Shown here: in pieces, positions 7,560-16,900 of the stretch
How positions within the stretch are numbered: position 1 is the first letter of the stretch
How the letters are laid out: each line of letters begins with the position of its first letter
Assembly (NCBI GenBank): GCA_016718265.1
Contig: JADKDZ010000029.1
Location: forward strand, 186,001 to 250,000
Reading direction: 5' to 3'
DNA length: 64,000 nucleotides
Origin: Uliginosibacterium sp.
GTDB lineage: Bacteria; Pseudomonadota; Gammaproteobacteria; Burkholderiales; Rhodocyclaceae
The notes under the pieces: model-generated
Database searches by the model: none
Seen by the model: only the letters and a program-made list of their open reading frames with translations
Told to the model about the DNA's origin: nothing
Translations under genes and position numbers: made by a program

Positions 7560-9254
7560 TCAGGGCATTCTGATGATGCGTGGGTGGTGACGCGGCACCC
7601 AGGCTTTGCGGATCATGGCCACGCCATGCAGGCCGTGCTCGCGTGCCTGGGTTTCGTCTTCGGGGCCCAGCCCGCCGATGCCCAGCACGGGCAGCGGCAG
7701 ATGGGCGATGCGCCCGGCGGCGGTCTTCCAGCCCAGCCCGGTCTGCCCGGGGTGAGAGGCGGTGGCATGAATGTGGCCGAGCAGGGCGTAGTCCAGCCCC
7801 AATGCCGCGGCCTGTTCCAGTTCCGTGCGGCTGTGGCAGGAGGCGCCCACCCACTCGGCTTCGGGCCGCTGTGTGCAGGCCATCAGCTGGGTGGAGGTCA
7901 AATGAATGCCGGCTGGAGAGCCGCTTCCGGTATGGATCTCCGGGCCATTGATCACGACAACCGCACCCACATTGGCGCAGCGGGCAAGTGCCTCGCGGAT
8001 GAAGGTCTGGCGCGGCTCTTCAGGCAGCACGCTTTCGCGGATCTGGACGAAGCGCAGCCCGTTGGCGAGGGCGGTCTCCAGCGCATCGAGCTGCACCTCC
8101 ACGCCGATCTGCCAGGCGTGCGTCACGCCCATCTGCCGTGGCAGGCGCAGCGCCTTGAGGATGGGGCCATTCGCCGGCAGCATCGGGCCCACGTCCAGCG
8201 CATCGGCGCGCTGCCAGCGCAGGGCGCTGTGCACGTGGGCGTTCGGCACGCCCTGCCACTGTGGCACGTCAAAGAAATGCAGGCTCACGTGGGCATGCTC
8301 GTATTCGTGCTGGCGGGTGAGCCAGGGCCAGGCGGTGTCGACGAGGATGCCCAGCTCCTCGTGCAGTTCGCGCATCAGGGCCGCACGTGGCGTTTCGCCC
8401 GGCTCGACCTTGCCACCGGGGAACTCCCAGTAGCCGGGGTAGAAGGTATCCGGCGCGCGCTGGCCGAGCAGGAAGCTGCCGTCCGGGCGGGTGATGACCG
8501 CAGCCGCAACGTGAACGATCTTGCGTGGCGCAGGGGCTGCCGGTGCGGGCGATGCGTCCGGCAGGCCAACCCGGCAGACCTGGCAGGCATGAATGTCGTC
8601 CAGGCGGGCGAGGATGGCGGGCCTGCCCGCCAGCGTGCTGGCCTCAATTGCCGCGCGCAGCAGCGCCGGGTGCAGGGCGGCCAGTGCGGGCACCGAGACC
8701 GGCGCCCAGGAGAGGTGCCAGGGCTCGGGATGCACGCCGCCGCGCTCAAGATCGTAGGGGCGGAAGAAGCCGAAGCGGGCCATGTTCGCATCGAGCCACG
8801 TCGTCAGCCCGGCGAAGAGGCCTTCCGCCGCATATTCCGCCGGTATGAGCTGGAGGGTGTAGTCGGCGGGTTTGGCCGCGCGGTCGAACACATCGAACTC
8901 GCTGCCCCAGTGGTGGCGGCTGGCGCCCGGCAGGGCCGACCATTCCAGGATCGCCGCGACCCGCCCGGCGTCGTCCAGGCAGGCGGGGTCGATGGGCTGG
9001 CAGTCGGCGTCGAGCAGCACGCGCTCGCCCTGCCATTTGCGTTGCCAGATCAGCGCCTGATCGTCGAAAGATCGAAACGCGCTGGACACCGCCAGATCGA
9101 TACCCGTCGCCAGGGCCGCATCGCGCATCGCCAGAAACGCCTGCGCGGCATCGGGATGTGCGCGGAATGTGCTGCCATCGGGCAGGCTGAACGCCTGCAC
9201 GTGCTGGTCGCTGCGGCCGGTGAGGGCGAGCGGGTCGAGGGCGTAATCGCTCAT
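7560..9254 (-). CDS. Three-domain fusion: VanY-like D,D-carboxypeptidase, Nudix hydrolase, ThiE/TenI-like
   Basis: One uninterrupted 564-residue frame holds three domains. Residues 1-190 are M15B peptidase-like, with SAFRSF at 58-63, putative zinc ligands His114 and Asp121 in SRHHWGSEFD, and EPWH with Glu177 and His180. Residues 245-370 are MutT-type Nudix, with the full Nudix box at 281-303 (Gly281, Glu287, Arg295-Glu296, Glu299-Glu300, Gly302). Residues 380-564 are thiamine-phosphate-synthase-like (GLDYALLGHI, SHPGQTGLGW, PVLGIGGLG). The Nudix-ThiE pair next to a DUF815 ATPase is common in betaproteobacteria; the VanY front end is not. A proline/alanine linker (232-243) joins the first two. 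The ATG at 9254 overlaps the upstream stop (ATGA). Confidence 0.88.
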   Translation of the reverse strand: MSDYALDPLALTGRSDQHVQAFSLPDGSTFRAHPDAAQAFLAMRDAALATGIDLAVSSAFRSFDDQALIWQRKWQGERVLLDADCQPIDPACLDDAGRVAAILEWSALPGASRHHWGSEFDVFDRAAKPADYTLQLIPAEYAAEGLFAGLTTWLDANMARFGFFRPYDLERGGVHPEPWHLSWAPVSVPALAALHPALLRAAIEASTLAGRPAILARLDDIHACQVCRVGLPDASPAPAAPAPRKIVHVAAAVITRPDGSFLLGQRAPDTFYPGYWEFPGGKVEPGETPRAALMRELHEELGILVDTAWPWLTRQHEYEHAHVSLHFFDVPQWQGVPNAHVHSALRWQRADALDVGPMLPANGPILKALRLPRQMGVTHAWQIGVEVQLDALETALANGLRFVQIRESVLPEEPRQTFIREALARCANVGAVVVINGPEIHTGSGSPAGIHLTSTQLMACTQRPEAEWVGASCHSRTELEQAAALGLDYALLGHIHATASHPGQTGLGWKTAAGRIAHLPLPVLGIGGLGPEDETQAREHGLHGVAMIRKAWVPRHHPRIIRMP

Positions 9255-10120
9255 GGCTGCACGCGCCCGGCCCAGTCGCGGGCAAACTGCCAGGCCACGC
9301 GGCCATTGCGCGAGCCGCGCAGCAGCGACCACTGCAGGGCTTCGGTGCGCAGCTCGCCCTCCCAGTTCGCCAGGCTGACGCCGAACTCTGCCAGCCAGTG
9401 CTGCACGATGCGCAGATATTCCTCCTGGCTGAAGGGGTAGAAACTCAGCCACAGCCCAAAGCGCTCGGAGAGCGAGATCTTTTCCTCGATGGCCTCGGCG
9501 GGGTGGATCTCTTCGCCCACGTGGCGAGTGTGCGCGTTCTCTTCAAAGTATTCCGGCAGCAAGTGGCGGCGGTTGGAGGTGGCGTAGATCAGCACGTTGT
9601 CGGGCACGGCCGCGAGGCTGCCGTCGAGCACGCTCTTCAAGGCCTTGTACGACAGTTCGCCCTCGTCGAAGGAGAGGTCGTCGCAATACAGAATGAAGCG
9701 CTCCGCACGCCCCGCCACCAGATCCACGATGTGCGGCAGATCGACCAGATCGCTCTTGTCGACTTCAATCACGCGCAGGCCCGCCGAGGCGTATTCGGTG
9801 AGCAGGGCGCGGATCAGCGAGCTCTTGCCGGTGCCGCGCGCGCCGGTCAGCAGCACATTGTTGGCGCGCTTGCCGGCCAGAAACTGCCGCGTGTTGGCGA
9901 CGATGCGCGCCTTCTGCGTCTCCACATCCTGCAGGTCGGCCAGGCGGATCTGCTGCAGGTGGCGGATGGCCTCCAGCCAGCCCCGCCCCTGGCGCGTGCG
10001 CCAGCGGTGCGCGAGCGCTTGCCAGTCCGGCACGGACGGCGGGGGCGGCAGGCTCGCTTCCAGGCGGGCCAGCACGCCTTCGGCGCGGTCGATCAGGCGT
10101 TCAAGATCGGGGGGCGTCAT
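9251..10120 (-). CDS. ATP-binding protein of the DUF815 family
   Basis: A 289-residue AAA-like ATPase. The Walker A motif GARGTGKSS lies near residue 95, the Walker B region ILYCDDLSFDE near 145, and ATSNRRHLLPEY is the sensor-like segment that marks the DUF815 family. In betaproteobacteria the gene usually sits directly before a Nudix hydrolase gene, as here, where the stop overlaps the start of the fusion gene by four bases. Its biochemical role is unknown. The ATG at 10120 is preferred over a TTG two codons upstream. Confidence 0.88.
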   Translation of the reverse strand: MTPPDLERLIDRAEGVLARLEASLPPPPSVPDWQALAHRWRTRQGRGWLEAIRHLQQIRLADLQDVETQKARIVANTRQFLAGKRANNVLLTGARGTGKSSLIRALLTEYASAGLRVIEVDKSDLVDLPHIVDLVAGRAERFILYCDDLSFDEGELSYKALKSVLDGSLAAVPDNVLIYATSNRRHLLPEYFEENAHTRHVGEEIHPAEAIEEKISLSERFGLWLSFYPFSQEEYLRIVQHWLAEFGVSLANWEGELRTEALQWSLLRGSRNGRVAWQFARDWAGRVQP

Positions 10121-10208
10121 CTGCAAATTCCTTCTTCGGGGCGGGGGATGCGCCCTGGTACAGCCAGTATACTTTCGCCTCCGAGAGTTTCACCAAGTGA
10201 GCCGTGCA

Positions 10209-11486
10209 ATGAAGCAGATCCGCCAGCAATGGGCAGTCAAATCCCGATGGGCCGTGATGCTCAGCCTTGGCTGGCTGCTCGCCGGCTGTGCCAGTGGGCC
10301 CGCCACGCCCGAGGCGACGCCGGCGGCCCAGGTCTGCCCCGGCCCCGCTGCCGCCGTGTGCCCGGCGTGCCCGCGTTGTACCGAGCCGCCGCCCGATGCG
10401 CCCGCCTCCGCCCCGCCGGCCGCACCGTTCCGCGAGGCCAGCTGGGCCGAGTTGCCCGACTGGCAGCGCGACGATCTCGCCCAGGCCCTGCCCGGCCTGC
10501 TCGCCTCCTGCAAGGCCATGCGCCAGCCCGAGATCAAGGCTGCCTGGATCGGTGCCTGCGAAGCCGCACAGCGCCTGGGCGCCAAGCCGGGCACCGCGCA
10601 GATCCGCGCCCTGCTTGAAGAGTGGCTGAGCCCCTTCCAGATCATCAATCCCGACGGCAGCGCGAGCGGGATGATCACTGGCTACTACGAGCCGCTGATT
10701 CGCGGCAGCCGCTGGAAGAGCGCGAAGTTCCCCGTCGCCGTCCACGGCGTACCGGATGACATGCTCACCATCGACATCGCCGAGCTCTACCCGGAGACCA
10801 AGACCCAGCGCCTGCGCGGCCGACTCGACGGCAAAAAGGTCGTCCCCTACTGGTCGCGTGCCCAGATCGAGACTCAGGGCGAACGCTTCCCCGCCAAGAC
10901 CCTGATGTGGGTGGCCGATCCGGTCGAATTCTTCTTCCTCCAGGTACAGGGCTCCGGCCAGGTCGAACTCGCCGACGGCAGCCGCATCCGTATCGCCTAT
11001 GCCGATCAGAACGGCCACCCCTACAAGTCCATCGGCCGCTGGCTGATCGACAAGGGTGAGCTCAAGCTCGATCAGGCCAGCATGCAGGGCATTCAGGCCT
11101 GGGTGCGTGCAAACCCGACGCGCCTCAAGGAATTGCTCAACGCCAACCCCAGCTACGTCTTCTTCCGCGAAGAGCCGGCGAGCGGCGAAGGGCCCAAAGG
11201 CTCGCTGGGCGTGCCCCTGGCCGCCGGCCGCGCCGTGGCCGTCGACCCCCGCACCATCCCCCTCGGCGCGCCCGTCTACCTCGCCACCACCCGCCCCGAC
11301 GGCGCGGCCCTCCACCGCCTGATGCTGGCGCAAGACACCGGTGGCGCCATCCGCGGCCGTGTGCGCGCCGACTACTACTGGGGCTTCGGCGCCGAGGCCG
11401 GCGCCCAGGCCGGTCGCATGCGCTCGCAAGGCAAGCTGTGGTTGTTGTGGCCGAAGGGCGCGAGCCTGCCGGCGGTGACGAATTAG
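10209..11486 (+). CDS. mltA: Membrane-bound lytic murein transglycosylase A
   Basis: A 425-residue lipoprotein. The signal peptide ends in the lipobox LLAGC near residue 27. The MltA barrel follows, with GYYEPLIRGS, the FLQVQGSGQVEL motif and, near the C-terminus, the 3D-type segment MLAQDTGGAIRGRVRADYYWG whose aspartates include the catalytic one. MltA cleaves glycan strands to 1,6-anhydromuramyl products at the outer membrane. A Pro/Ala/Cys-rich linker (residues 28-75) separates lipid anchor and enzyme. Start chosen at the ATG before KQIRQQWA; an in-frame GTG lies four codons upstream. Confidence 0.92.
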   Translation: MKQIRQQWAVKSRWAVMLSLGWLLAGCASGPATPEATPAAQVCPGPAAAVCPACPRCTEPPPDAPASAPPAAPFREASWAELPDWQRDDLAQALPGLLASCKAMRQPEIKAAWIGACEAAQRLGAKPGTAQIRALLEEWLSPFQIINPDGSASGMITGYYEPLIRGSRWKSAKFPVAVHGVPDDMLTIDIAELYPETKTQRLRGRLDGKKVVPYWSRAQIETQGERFPAKTLMWVADPVEFFFLQVQGSGQVELADGSRIRIAYADQNGHPYKSIGRWLIDKGELKLDQASMQGIQAWVRANPTRLKELLNANPSYVFFREEPASGEGPKGSLGVPLAAGRAVAVDPRTIPLGAPVYLATTRPDGAALHRLMLAQDTGGAIRGRVRADYYWGFGAEAGAQAGRMRSQGKLWLLWPKGASLPAVTN

Positions 11487-11533
11487 GGTGGGGTGTACGC
11501 CGCGTCGCGCTGCCAAACGCCAATTTAGTCTGT

Positions 11534-11613
11534 CGGTCGGATAAGCGGATCGCCTTCCGACACGTCTCAAGCGGCTGACATACGTCGGATGGCGCCTGCG
11601 GCTTATCCGACCG
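11534..11613. repeat. Inverted repeat, 13-bp arms
   Basis: CGGTCGGATAAGC at 11534-11546 is perfectly complementary to GCTTATCCGACCG at 11601-11613. It lies just after mltA and may be a repeat element of the REP type or serve as a transcript-ending hairpin; the 54-base spacer and lack of a T run favour a repeat element. Confidence 0.65.
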
Positions 11614-11767
11614 GCTTATCCATACGGCCGGCACGAATTGCGAAAGGCTCTGGAGAGGCGTTTGAGAATGGCAACCTGCGTCAGGCGGCCGAGCCGCTAG
11701 GGCCAGCTCGTCAATGCTGGTGAGCGGCGCGTGCGCGGATGCCGAGAATCATTCGGGCGATGGTCTT

Positions 11768-11835
11768 GGGCCCGGGGGCCCCCCGGGGGCCCCGGGGGGG
11801 GCCCCACCCGGGGGGGGGCGGGGGCCGGGCCCGCC
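11768..11835. repeat. Low-complexity G/C tract
   Basis: 67 of 68 bases are G or C (the only A is at 11806), arranged as alternating runs of C and G that are locally self-complementary, including GGGGGCCCCCC-type palindromes and runs of eight or nine G. It sits nine bases before the ATG of the HTH gene and so covers its leader region. It may be real or an assembly or consensus artefact. Confidence 0.8.
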
Positions 11836-11844
11836 AGTTGACGC

Positions 11845-12060
11845 ATGACCTCCCTGACAAGCCTCCCGTCCCCGACCGATCCCGAAAAGGCACTGGCTGC
11901 CGTGGTGGCGCTGCGCGTCATGGCGGACCAGCTGGAGCTGAGCGCGGTGGCGTCGGCGCTTGAGCAGGGGTGGTCGTGGTCCCAGATTGCGGAGGCGCTG
12001 GGTGTGTCCAAGCAAGCGGCACACAAGCGCCTCGCCGGGTTGATGGCCAAGCCGCGCTGA
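11845..12060 (+). CDS. Small helix-turn-helix protein, 71 aa
   Basis: A 71-residue protein whose C-terminal half is a clear HTH: WSQIAEALGVSKQAAHKRL. The N-terminal half is helical. Proteins of this size and form are often found beside genes for ClpA/B N-domain proteins, as here (19 bases upstream of one), so a regulator or adaptor that works with its neighbour is likely. The start ATG at 11845 has no good ribosome site; the unusual G/C tract occupies the place where it would be. Confidence 0.72.
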   Translation: MTSLTSLPSPTDPEKALAAVVALRVMADQLELSAVASALEQGWSWSQIAEALGVSKQAAHKRLAGLMAKPR

Positions 12061-12079
12061 GCGGCCTCAGGAGACATTC

Positions 12080-12601
12080 GTGCTGCGCAGACTTCGACAG
12101 ACCTTCCGCGATATGAAGACGATCAAGTCCCTCTGCGAGCGTGCCGAGCAGCACGCCAATGCGAGCGGGCAAACTGAGCCGGGCGCTGAACACTTCATCC
12201 TGGCGGCATTTGATCTGCCGGATGGAACGGCCCGGCAGGCGTTTTGTCGCGCGAACGCAGATCCGGCACAGTTTGAAGCCGCGATTGCGCGGCAGTACGC
12301 TCTGGCCCTGCAAGACCTGGGGATGATTCCATCATCGGGCAGCGCGCCGGCGATGGTGCCGGTGCGTGTGCCGGCGGGCATGGGGCCGTTCCGTGCGAAG
12401 CCGGCGGTCAAGGCCTTGATGGACGCCCTGTGGCAGCTCCGCAAGGCCGATGCCGCCCCCTTGCTGGGCGCGCACGTCGTGCTGGCGGCCCTCTCGGCGA
12501 CGTATGGCGTGACGCCGCGCAGCCTGCAGTGCATGGGGCTGGACCCGGCACAGTTGGCGAAGTCTGCCCGGGACGAGATTGCGGCCTGCACGGCGGCTTG
12601 A
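12080..12601 (+). CDS. Clp N-domain (Clp R) protein without ATPase
   Basis: A 173-residue protein made of two copies of the ClpA/ClpB N-terminal repeat: one at about 20-85 (TEPGAEHFILAAFDLPDG) and one at about 105-165 (KPAVKALMDALWQL, LGAHVVLAALSA). No AAA module follows. Such stand-alone proteins are thought to bind substrates or adaptors of Clp proteases. A GTG start at 12080 is chosen because AGGAGA lies about seven bases upstream; no ATG before residue 12 is available. It is paired with the small HTH gene. Confidence 0.75.
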   Translation: MLRRLRQTFRDMKTIKSLCERAEQHANASGQTEPGAEHFILAAFDLPDGTARQAFCRANADPAQFEAAIARQYALALQDLGMIPSSGSAPAMVPVRVPAGMGPFRAKPAVKALMDALWQLRKADAAPLLGAHVVLAALSATYGVTPRSLQCMGLDPAQLAKSARDEIAACTAA

Positions 12602-12698
12602 TGGCCGCCGGGCACCGGGGGCATGGCCGGGTGCACCGGCTTGCGGGGGACTCGGTAAGATGGCGTCGCCGCCCCACCCCCTTGATCTGGAGCCCTTC

Positions 12699-13247
12699 GT
12701 GCCTACCGTGTTGTCACATCCTGCCGTTCCGCTGGCAATCGGCCTTGCGCTGGGCAGCCGTGTCGTCTCCGGGCGACTTCTGCTCGCGGGGGTCGTGGCG
12801 TCGGTGCTGCCGGATCTGGATGTCATCGGCTTCCGGCTAGGGATCGGCTACGCGCACGAGCTGGGCCACCGGGGCTTCTCGCACGCGCTGCCGGTGGCGC
12901 TGCTCGTGGGCGCGGTGGCGGCGCTGTTTGCCGGGCCGCTCCGGTCGAGGCGCCTGACCGCGTTTCTCTTCATCGCGCTGGCCTGTGCGTCTCACGGTCT
13001 GCTGGACATGCTGACCAACGGCGGGCTCGGCGTCGCCCTGGCCTGGCCTTTGAGCGAGCAACGTTTCTTCTTCCCCGTGCAGGTGATCGAAGCCTCACCG
13101 CTGAGCCTGCACCGATTCTTCGGTCCCGCCGGCCTGAAGGTGCTCAAATCGGAGTGGCTATGGGTCTGGCTACCGGCGGCGGCGCTCGGGCTGGGCCTCT
13201 TCATCGGTCGCATGGCGCACCGCCGACTCGCGGGGAGCACACGATGA
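12699..13247 (+). CDS. YdjM-like membrane-bound metal-dependent hydrolase
   Basis: A 182-residue membrane protein. The GTG start gives the family N-terminus VPTVLSHPAVPLAIGL with a candidate metal-binding His, followed by SVLPDLDVIGF and the GHRGFSHALPVAL motif, then SHGLLDMLTNGG. These His/Asp motifs define the YdjM/LexA-regulated hydrolase-like family (PF04307). About four hydrophobic helices. The frame is open to 12579, but the GTG at 12699 has a CTGGAG site and matches the family start. Its stop overlaps the next start (ATGA). Confidence 0.8.
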   Translation: MPTVLSHPAVPLAIGLALGSRVVSGRLLLAGVVASVLPDLDVIGFRLGIGYAHELGHRGFSHALPVALLVGAVAALFAGPLRSRRLTAFLFIALACASHGLLDMLTNGGLGVALAWPLSEQRFFFPVQVIEASPLSLHRFFGPAGLKVLKSEWLWVWLPAAALGLGLFIGRMAHRRLAGSTR

Positions 13248-13603
13248 AGCGCCGGATCGTGCTGGCTGTTGTGCTGGGGATGGTGGTTTTCGGGGGGCTG
13301 AGCGTCCTGGCTGCGACCTGCGTAAGCCGCACCGTGACCACCCGGGGTGAGCAGGCCGTTCGCGCGATGGATGCGGAAGAGCGCGCGGCCTTTGCACAGT
13401 TGTCGTTGATCACGCGCGACATGCGCGCCGATCAGGTCTATCAGGTTCTTGGACCACCGTCGGAAGACTTGATCCTGGTGGCAAAGTGGAACGGATACGG
13501 GGGCTCAATCTTCAGTCAGCTTCGTGTCAGCTTTGCCAACGGGCACCCGGTCAGTGCTCGCTGGCTGAAACTCGGATCATTCACGTATGAGCGCCCACTC
13601 TAG
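13244..13603 (+). CDS. Small membrane-anchored protein with BamE-like motif
   Basis: A 119-residue protein with an N-terminal signal or membrane helix (residues 4-24, ending LAATC). The periplasmic part contains ITRDMRADQVYQVLGPPSE, which resembles the GMT..QV...LG.P motif of SmpA/BamE-like proteins. The resemblance is short and I treat it as tentative. The gene overlaps the upstream YdjM-like gene by four bases and the downstream reading frame by 17 bases. Confidence 0.65.
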   Translation: MKRRIVLAVVLGMVVFGGLSVLAATCVSRTVTTRGEQAVRAMDAEERAAFAQLSLITRDMRADQVYQVLGPPSEDLILVAKWNGYGGSIFSQLRVSFANGHPVSARWLKLGSFTYERPL

Positions 13604-13943
13604 CGCTGCCCTGTCGTCGCGCAGCCGCACCATGCCCGCCCGCCGCGTGGTGTGCGCGCTTCTGGCGGCGTTCGGGTGTGGGCTCGCAGTCGGGGCGGAC
13701 GACCGTGACGCTTTAAGCCGGAAGATGCCGCCGTTCAGGCTGATGCTCGCCAATCAGATGACGGATGAGCTTCCGCTGAAATTGCACATTTCCGGCGGTC
13801 TGGCTTCGCTGTCCGTCACCGAGAGGTCGGTGGTGGTACTGGGCTTCTCGTACGCCGCGTATCGCGATGCCCTGACGTTGCACGCTGCGCCCACTGAAGC
13901 CACCCCACCTGCCGGTGCCAATGCGCGGGGTCCCGGCGGATGA
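13587..13943 (+). CDS. Small exported hypothetical protein
   Basis: A 118-residue frame overlapping the previous gene by 17 bases. Residues 16-37 (MPARRVVCALLAAFGCGLAV) look like a signal peptide, so the true start may be the ATG at 13632. The rest has no recognisable motif and ends in a Pro/Gly-rich tail. It is convergent with the TPR gene, three bases from its stop. Coding is plausible but not certain. Confidence 0.45.
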   Translation: MSAHSSAALSSRSRTMPARRVVCALLAAFGCGLAVGADDRDALSRKMPPFRLMLANQMTDELPLKLHISGGLASLSVTERSVVVLGFSYAAYRDALTLHAAPTEATPPAGANARGPGG

Positions 13944-13946
13944 GCC

Positions 13947-16900
13947 TTACTGGTGCAGCGCGAAGAGGGCGTGCGGCCACTGCCACCACTTGAAGTAGCG
14001 CAGCACGGGGTAGCGAAGCCTGCGGTGCAGGTGGCGCATGCTGGGCATGTGGCCACAGGCGGCGCGCAATGCGCGGAAAGCGGCCAGGGTTTCGCTGGTC
14101 TGGCCCTGGCTGGCGGCGTGGTAGGCCTTCAGCAGCCGGATTGGCTGGCGCATCCAGGCATCGGGCTCCCAGTCGTCGAGCTGCGCGAGTTGCTCGGCCA
14201 GGGCCTCGAACTGGCGGCTCAAGGCGAGTTCGACGCAGAGCCAGAGTCGTGCGTCGGGATTGGCGGGCTCGCGGCTGAGCACATGCCGGGCGATTTCGCC
14301 GGCGGTGGCAAACTGGTTGAGCGAGGCGTGGGCGAGTGAGGCATTGCCAAGCGCCCAGCCCGGCGCTTCGGGGCGCTGCCGCCAGTCTCGCAGCCAGTGG
14401 CGGGTCGCGGCGTGTTTGTCATGGCATTGCAGGGCGTAACTGACCTGGCCCCAGGTTTCATCGTTCTGACGCAGCCGTGGCGCATGCGCACGAAGCACGA
14501 GGTCGAGCAGCCTGTGGTCGTCTTGCTGGGCGGCGTGATCAAGCAAACCCATCTTCAGTGCGATGCCGGATTCTTCTTTCAGCAGCGCTTCGAGGTCCCG
14601 CAGGAGCTGCTTGTCGCTGCGCGTTTCGTGCAGATAGCTCAGCCAGCGGGACACGGCGTGGCTGGCGCAGGCACCGGCGCGGATGCACTGCTTGACGCAG
14701 GCATGGGCCATCTTCTCCCAGCCGACCTTCAGTACGGCGTCATAGGCGCGTCGTGTCGAGTCTGTATCGTAACGGGCGGACGACAGCGTCCGTGTGAGCC
14801 AGGATTCTGCTTCGTTCCGCGAATCCAGCTGCGCCGCGGCATGGCAGGCTTCGGCGGCCACATCTGCCTGCGGGTAGCGCGCCCACAGGGCCTCTGCGGT
14901 GGCAAGCGCCTGTGCGAGGCGGCCGTGCTGGAGGCAGGCATCCAGCAGATGCTTGCCGGCGAAGAAGTACTCGCCGTCGATCTCGAACGCGCGCTGGAAA
15001 GGCGCGATGGCGTCCTCGGAACGCCCCAGCTTGACGAGGGCGTGCCCCAGGTAACCCTGTGCCGCGGCGTAGTTGGGCGCGAGGCGGATCAGCTCCTCGC
15101 TGGCGGCGAGATAGGCGGCGTGATCCTCATCGGTGTCGGCCCAGTCCGCCAGCTGGCGGTGCAGGCTGTAGTGATTCGGCATCTCGGCAATGAGCGCGCG
15201 CAGCTCGGTCACGGCACCGGCCTTGTCGCCGCCGGCGCGTCTGGCCTGGCTGGCAAACAGGCGCAGGCTGGGCGGGACGCCTTGCGGCCAGTCCAGCGCC
15301 GCCAGCAAGGGCGGGACCTCCGCATGGCGTGCCTGCTGGAGCAAGAGTTCGAACCGCGCCGTCCAGGCCTCCACCAGCCGGGGAGCGAGTTCGGTCGCCC
15401 GCTCGGCTGCGTGCAGGGCCGCCGCCGGATCGGGGAGGAGGCGGGCTCGGGCGATCCAGGTCCAGGGGTCGCCTGCCCGGCGCTGCTCGATCTCGTCGAG
15501 CAGCTGCAGCAGCGCGTCGGCGCGACCCAGCTGGTCGAGCACACGTCGCCCGGTCTCCCACACCCAGGCCGGGCTGGGGTCGGCCCGCAGCGACTGAGCG
15601 ACTTCCTGCCAGGCCTGCTCGTAGTCGGCGCGCTGCTCGAACACCCATCCCAGCAGGCCGCGCAAATCGGCATCGGTCGGCTCGCGAACCAGCGCGCGCT
15701 TGAGCGCGGCGATCGCTTCTTCCCAGTGCGTTCCGCTCTCGGTGCAGGTGTCGACATACAGCCGCACGGCGCGATTCCACCCTGGGCTGATTTCGAGTGC
15801 ACGCGCGGCCTGGGCACGGGCTTCGTCACGACGGCCGAGCGACTTGAGCGCCTGGGCGTACTCCACGAACAGTCGGGGCAAGGCCGGGAACTTCTCCACG
15901 GCCTCAGCGAAGAGGGCCAGGGCGGCTTCGGCCTGGCCGCTGCGGGTGAGCTGGCTACCATAGCTGACCCAGGTCTGCCACAGATCGGGGCGCGCCTCGA
16001 AGGCCTCGTGCAAGGGCGGCAGCAGCGCTTCGGGCGAGAGCCAGACGCGCGCGGACTCCTGAAAGCCGAGCAGGGCATCCCCGATCGTGACCTGGCGGAT
16101 CAGCTCGGCGCGCACAAAGGCGATGGCCTCGTCGGCGCAGGTCTTGTCCGGGGCGTCTTCGATGAGGGTCGCGAGGGCATAGCGGTAGTCGACGTCGAGG
16201 CGGACGGCTTCCCGCAGGGCGGCTTCGGCCGCGGCATAGCCGCTGCGGCGAATCTGCACCAGGGCCAGCGTGCCGTGGGAGGCCGCCAGCAGTGGCGCGC
16301 GGCTCAGGCTTGCGCGGGCGAAGTGCTCGGCCTCGTCCCAGCGCTGCTGGTCTGCAAGGCGGATGGCCAGCTCGCGCAGGCTCCACAGATCGTTCGGATA
16401 GAGCCCGACCAGATGGCGGAGTTGCGCCTCTTCCTCCGCGCTGCCACGCGGCAGCCAGTCGTAAAGCAGGCGATTGAGGCCGTAGTGCTGCGGGTGGCGC
16501 TCGCAGGCTGCGCGGATGTGATCGAGCGCAACCGTCTGGCTCTCCGTGCTGGCGAGCAGGCGCGCGACCATGCGGTGGTGCGCCAGATTGAGCGGCTGCA
16601 GGACGCAGGCTTCCCGGCTCGTGACCAGCGCCGCCGACACGTCGCCCTGCACTTCGGCCAGCATGGCCCGGGCGCGCAGCCAGCTGGCGCGGCGAAAGCC
16701 CTGGTCACTCGGGCCAAGCAGACGCTCGGCTTCCGCCAGGCGGCCGTGGCGAATCAGGGCTTCGACGAACTGGACGCGAAGATGGGCATCGTCGGGATGC
16801 ACGGCCAGCGCGGCCTCCAGTACGGCAAAGCCTTCGCCTGCGTGTTCCAGGCTGTCCAGATGCTCAAACAGCGTCAGGGCCGGGGCGGCCGACCGGGCGC

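Larger units (their letters stand above)
11487..11844. other. 358-base gap: inverted repeat plus G/C tract, no gene
   Basis: No convincing gene. The gap holds an inverted repeat near 11534-11613, a copy of the GGCTTATCCATA and CTGGAGAG sequences also found near 26520, and an extreme G/C tract at 11768-11835. A minus-strand frame ending at 11711 reads KTIARMILGIRARAAHQH, which could be a gene remnant cut by the tract, but it is too short to identify. Confidence 0.6.
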
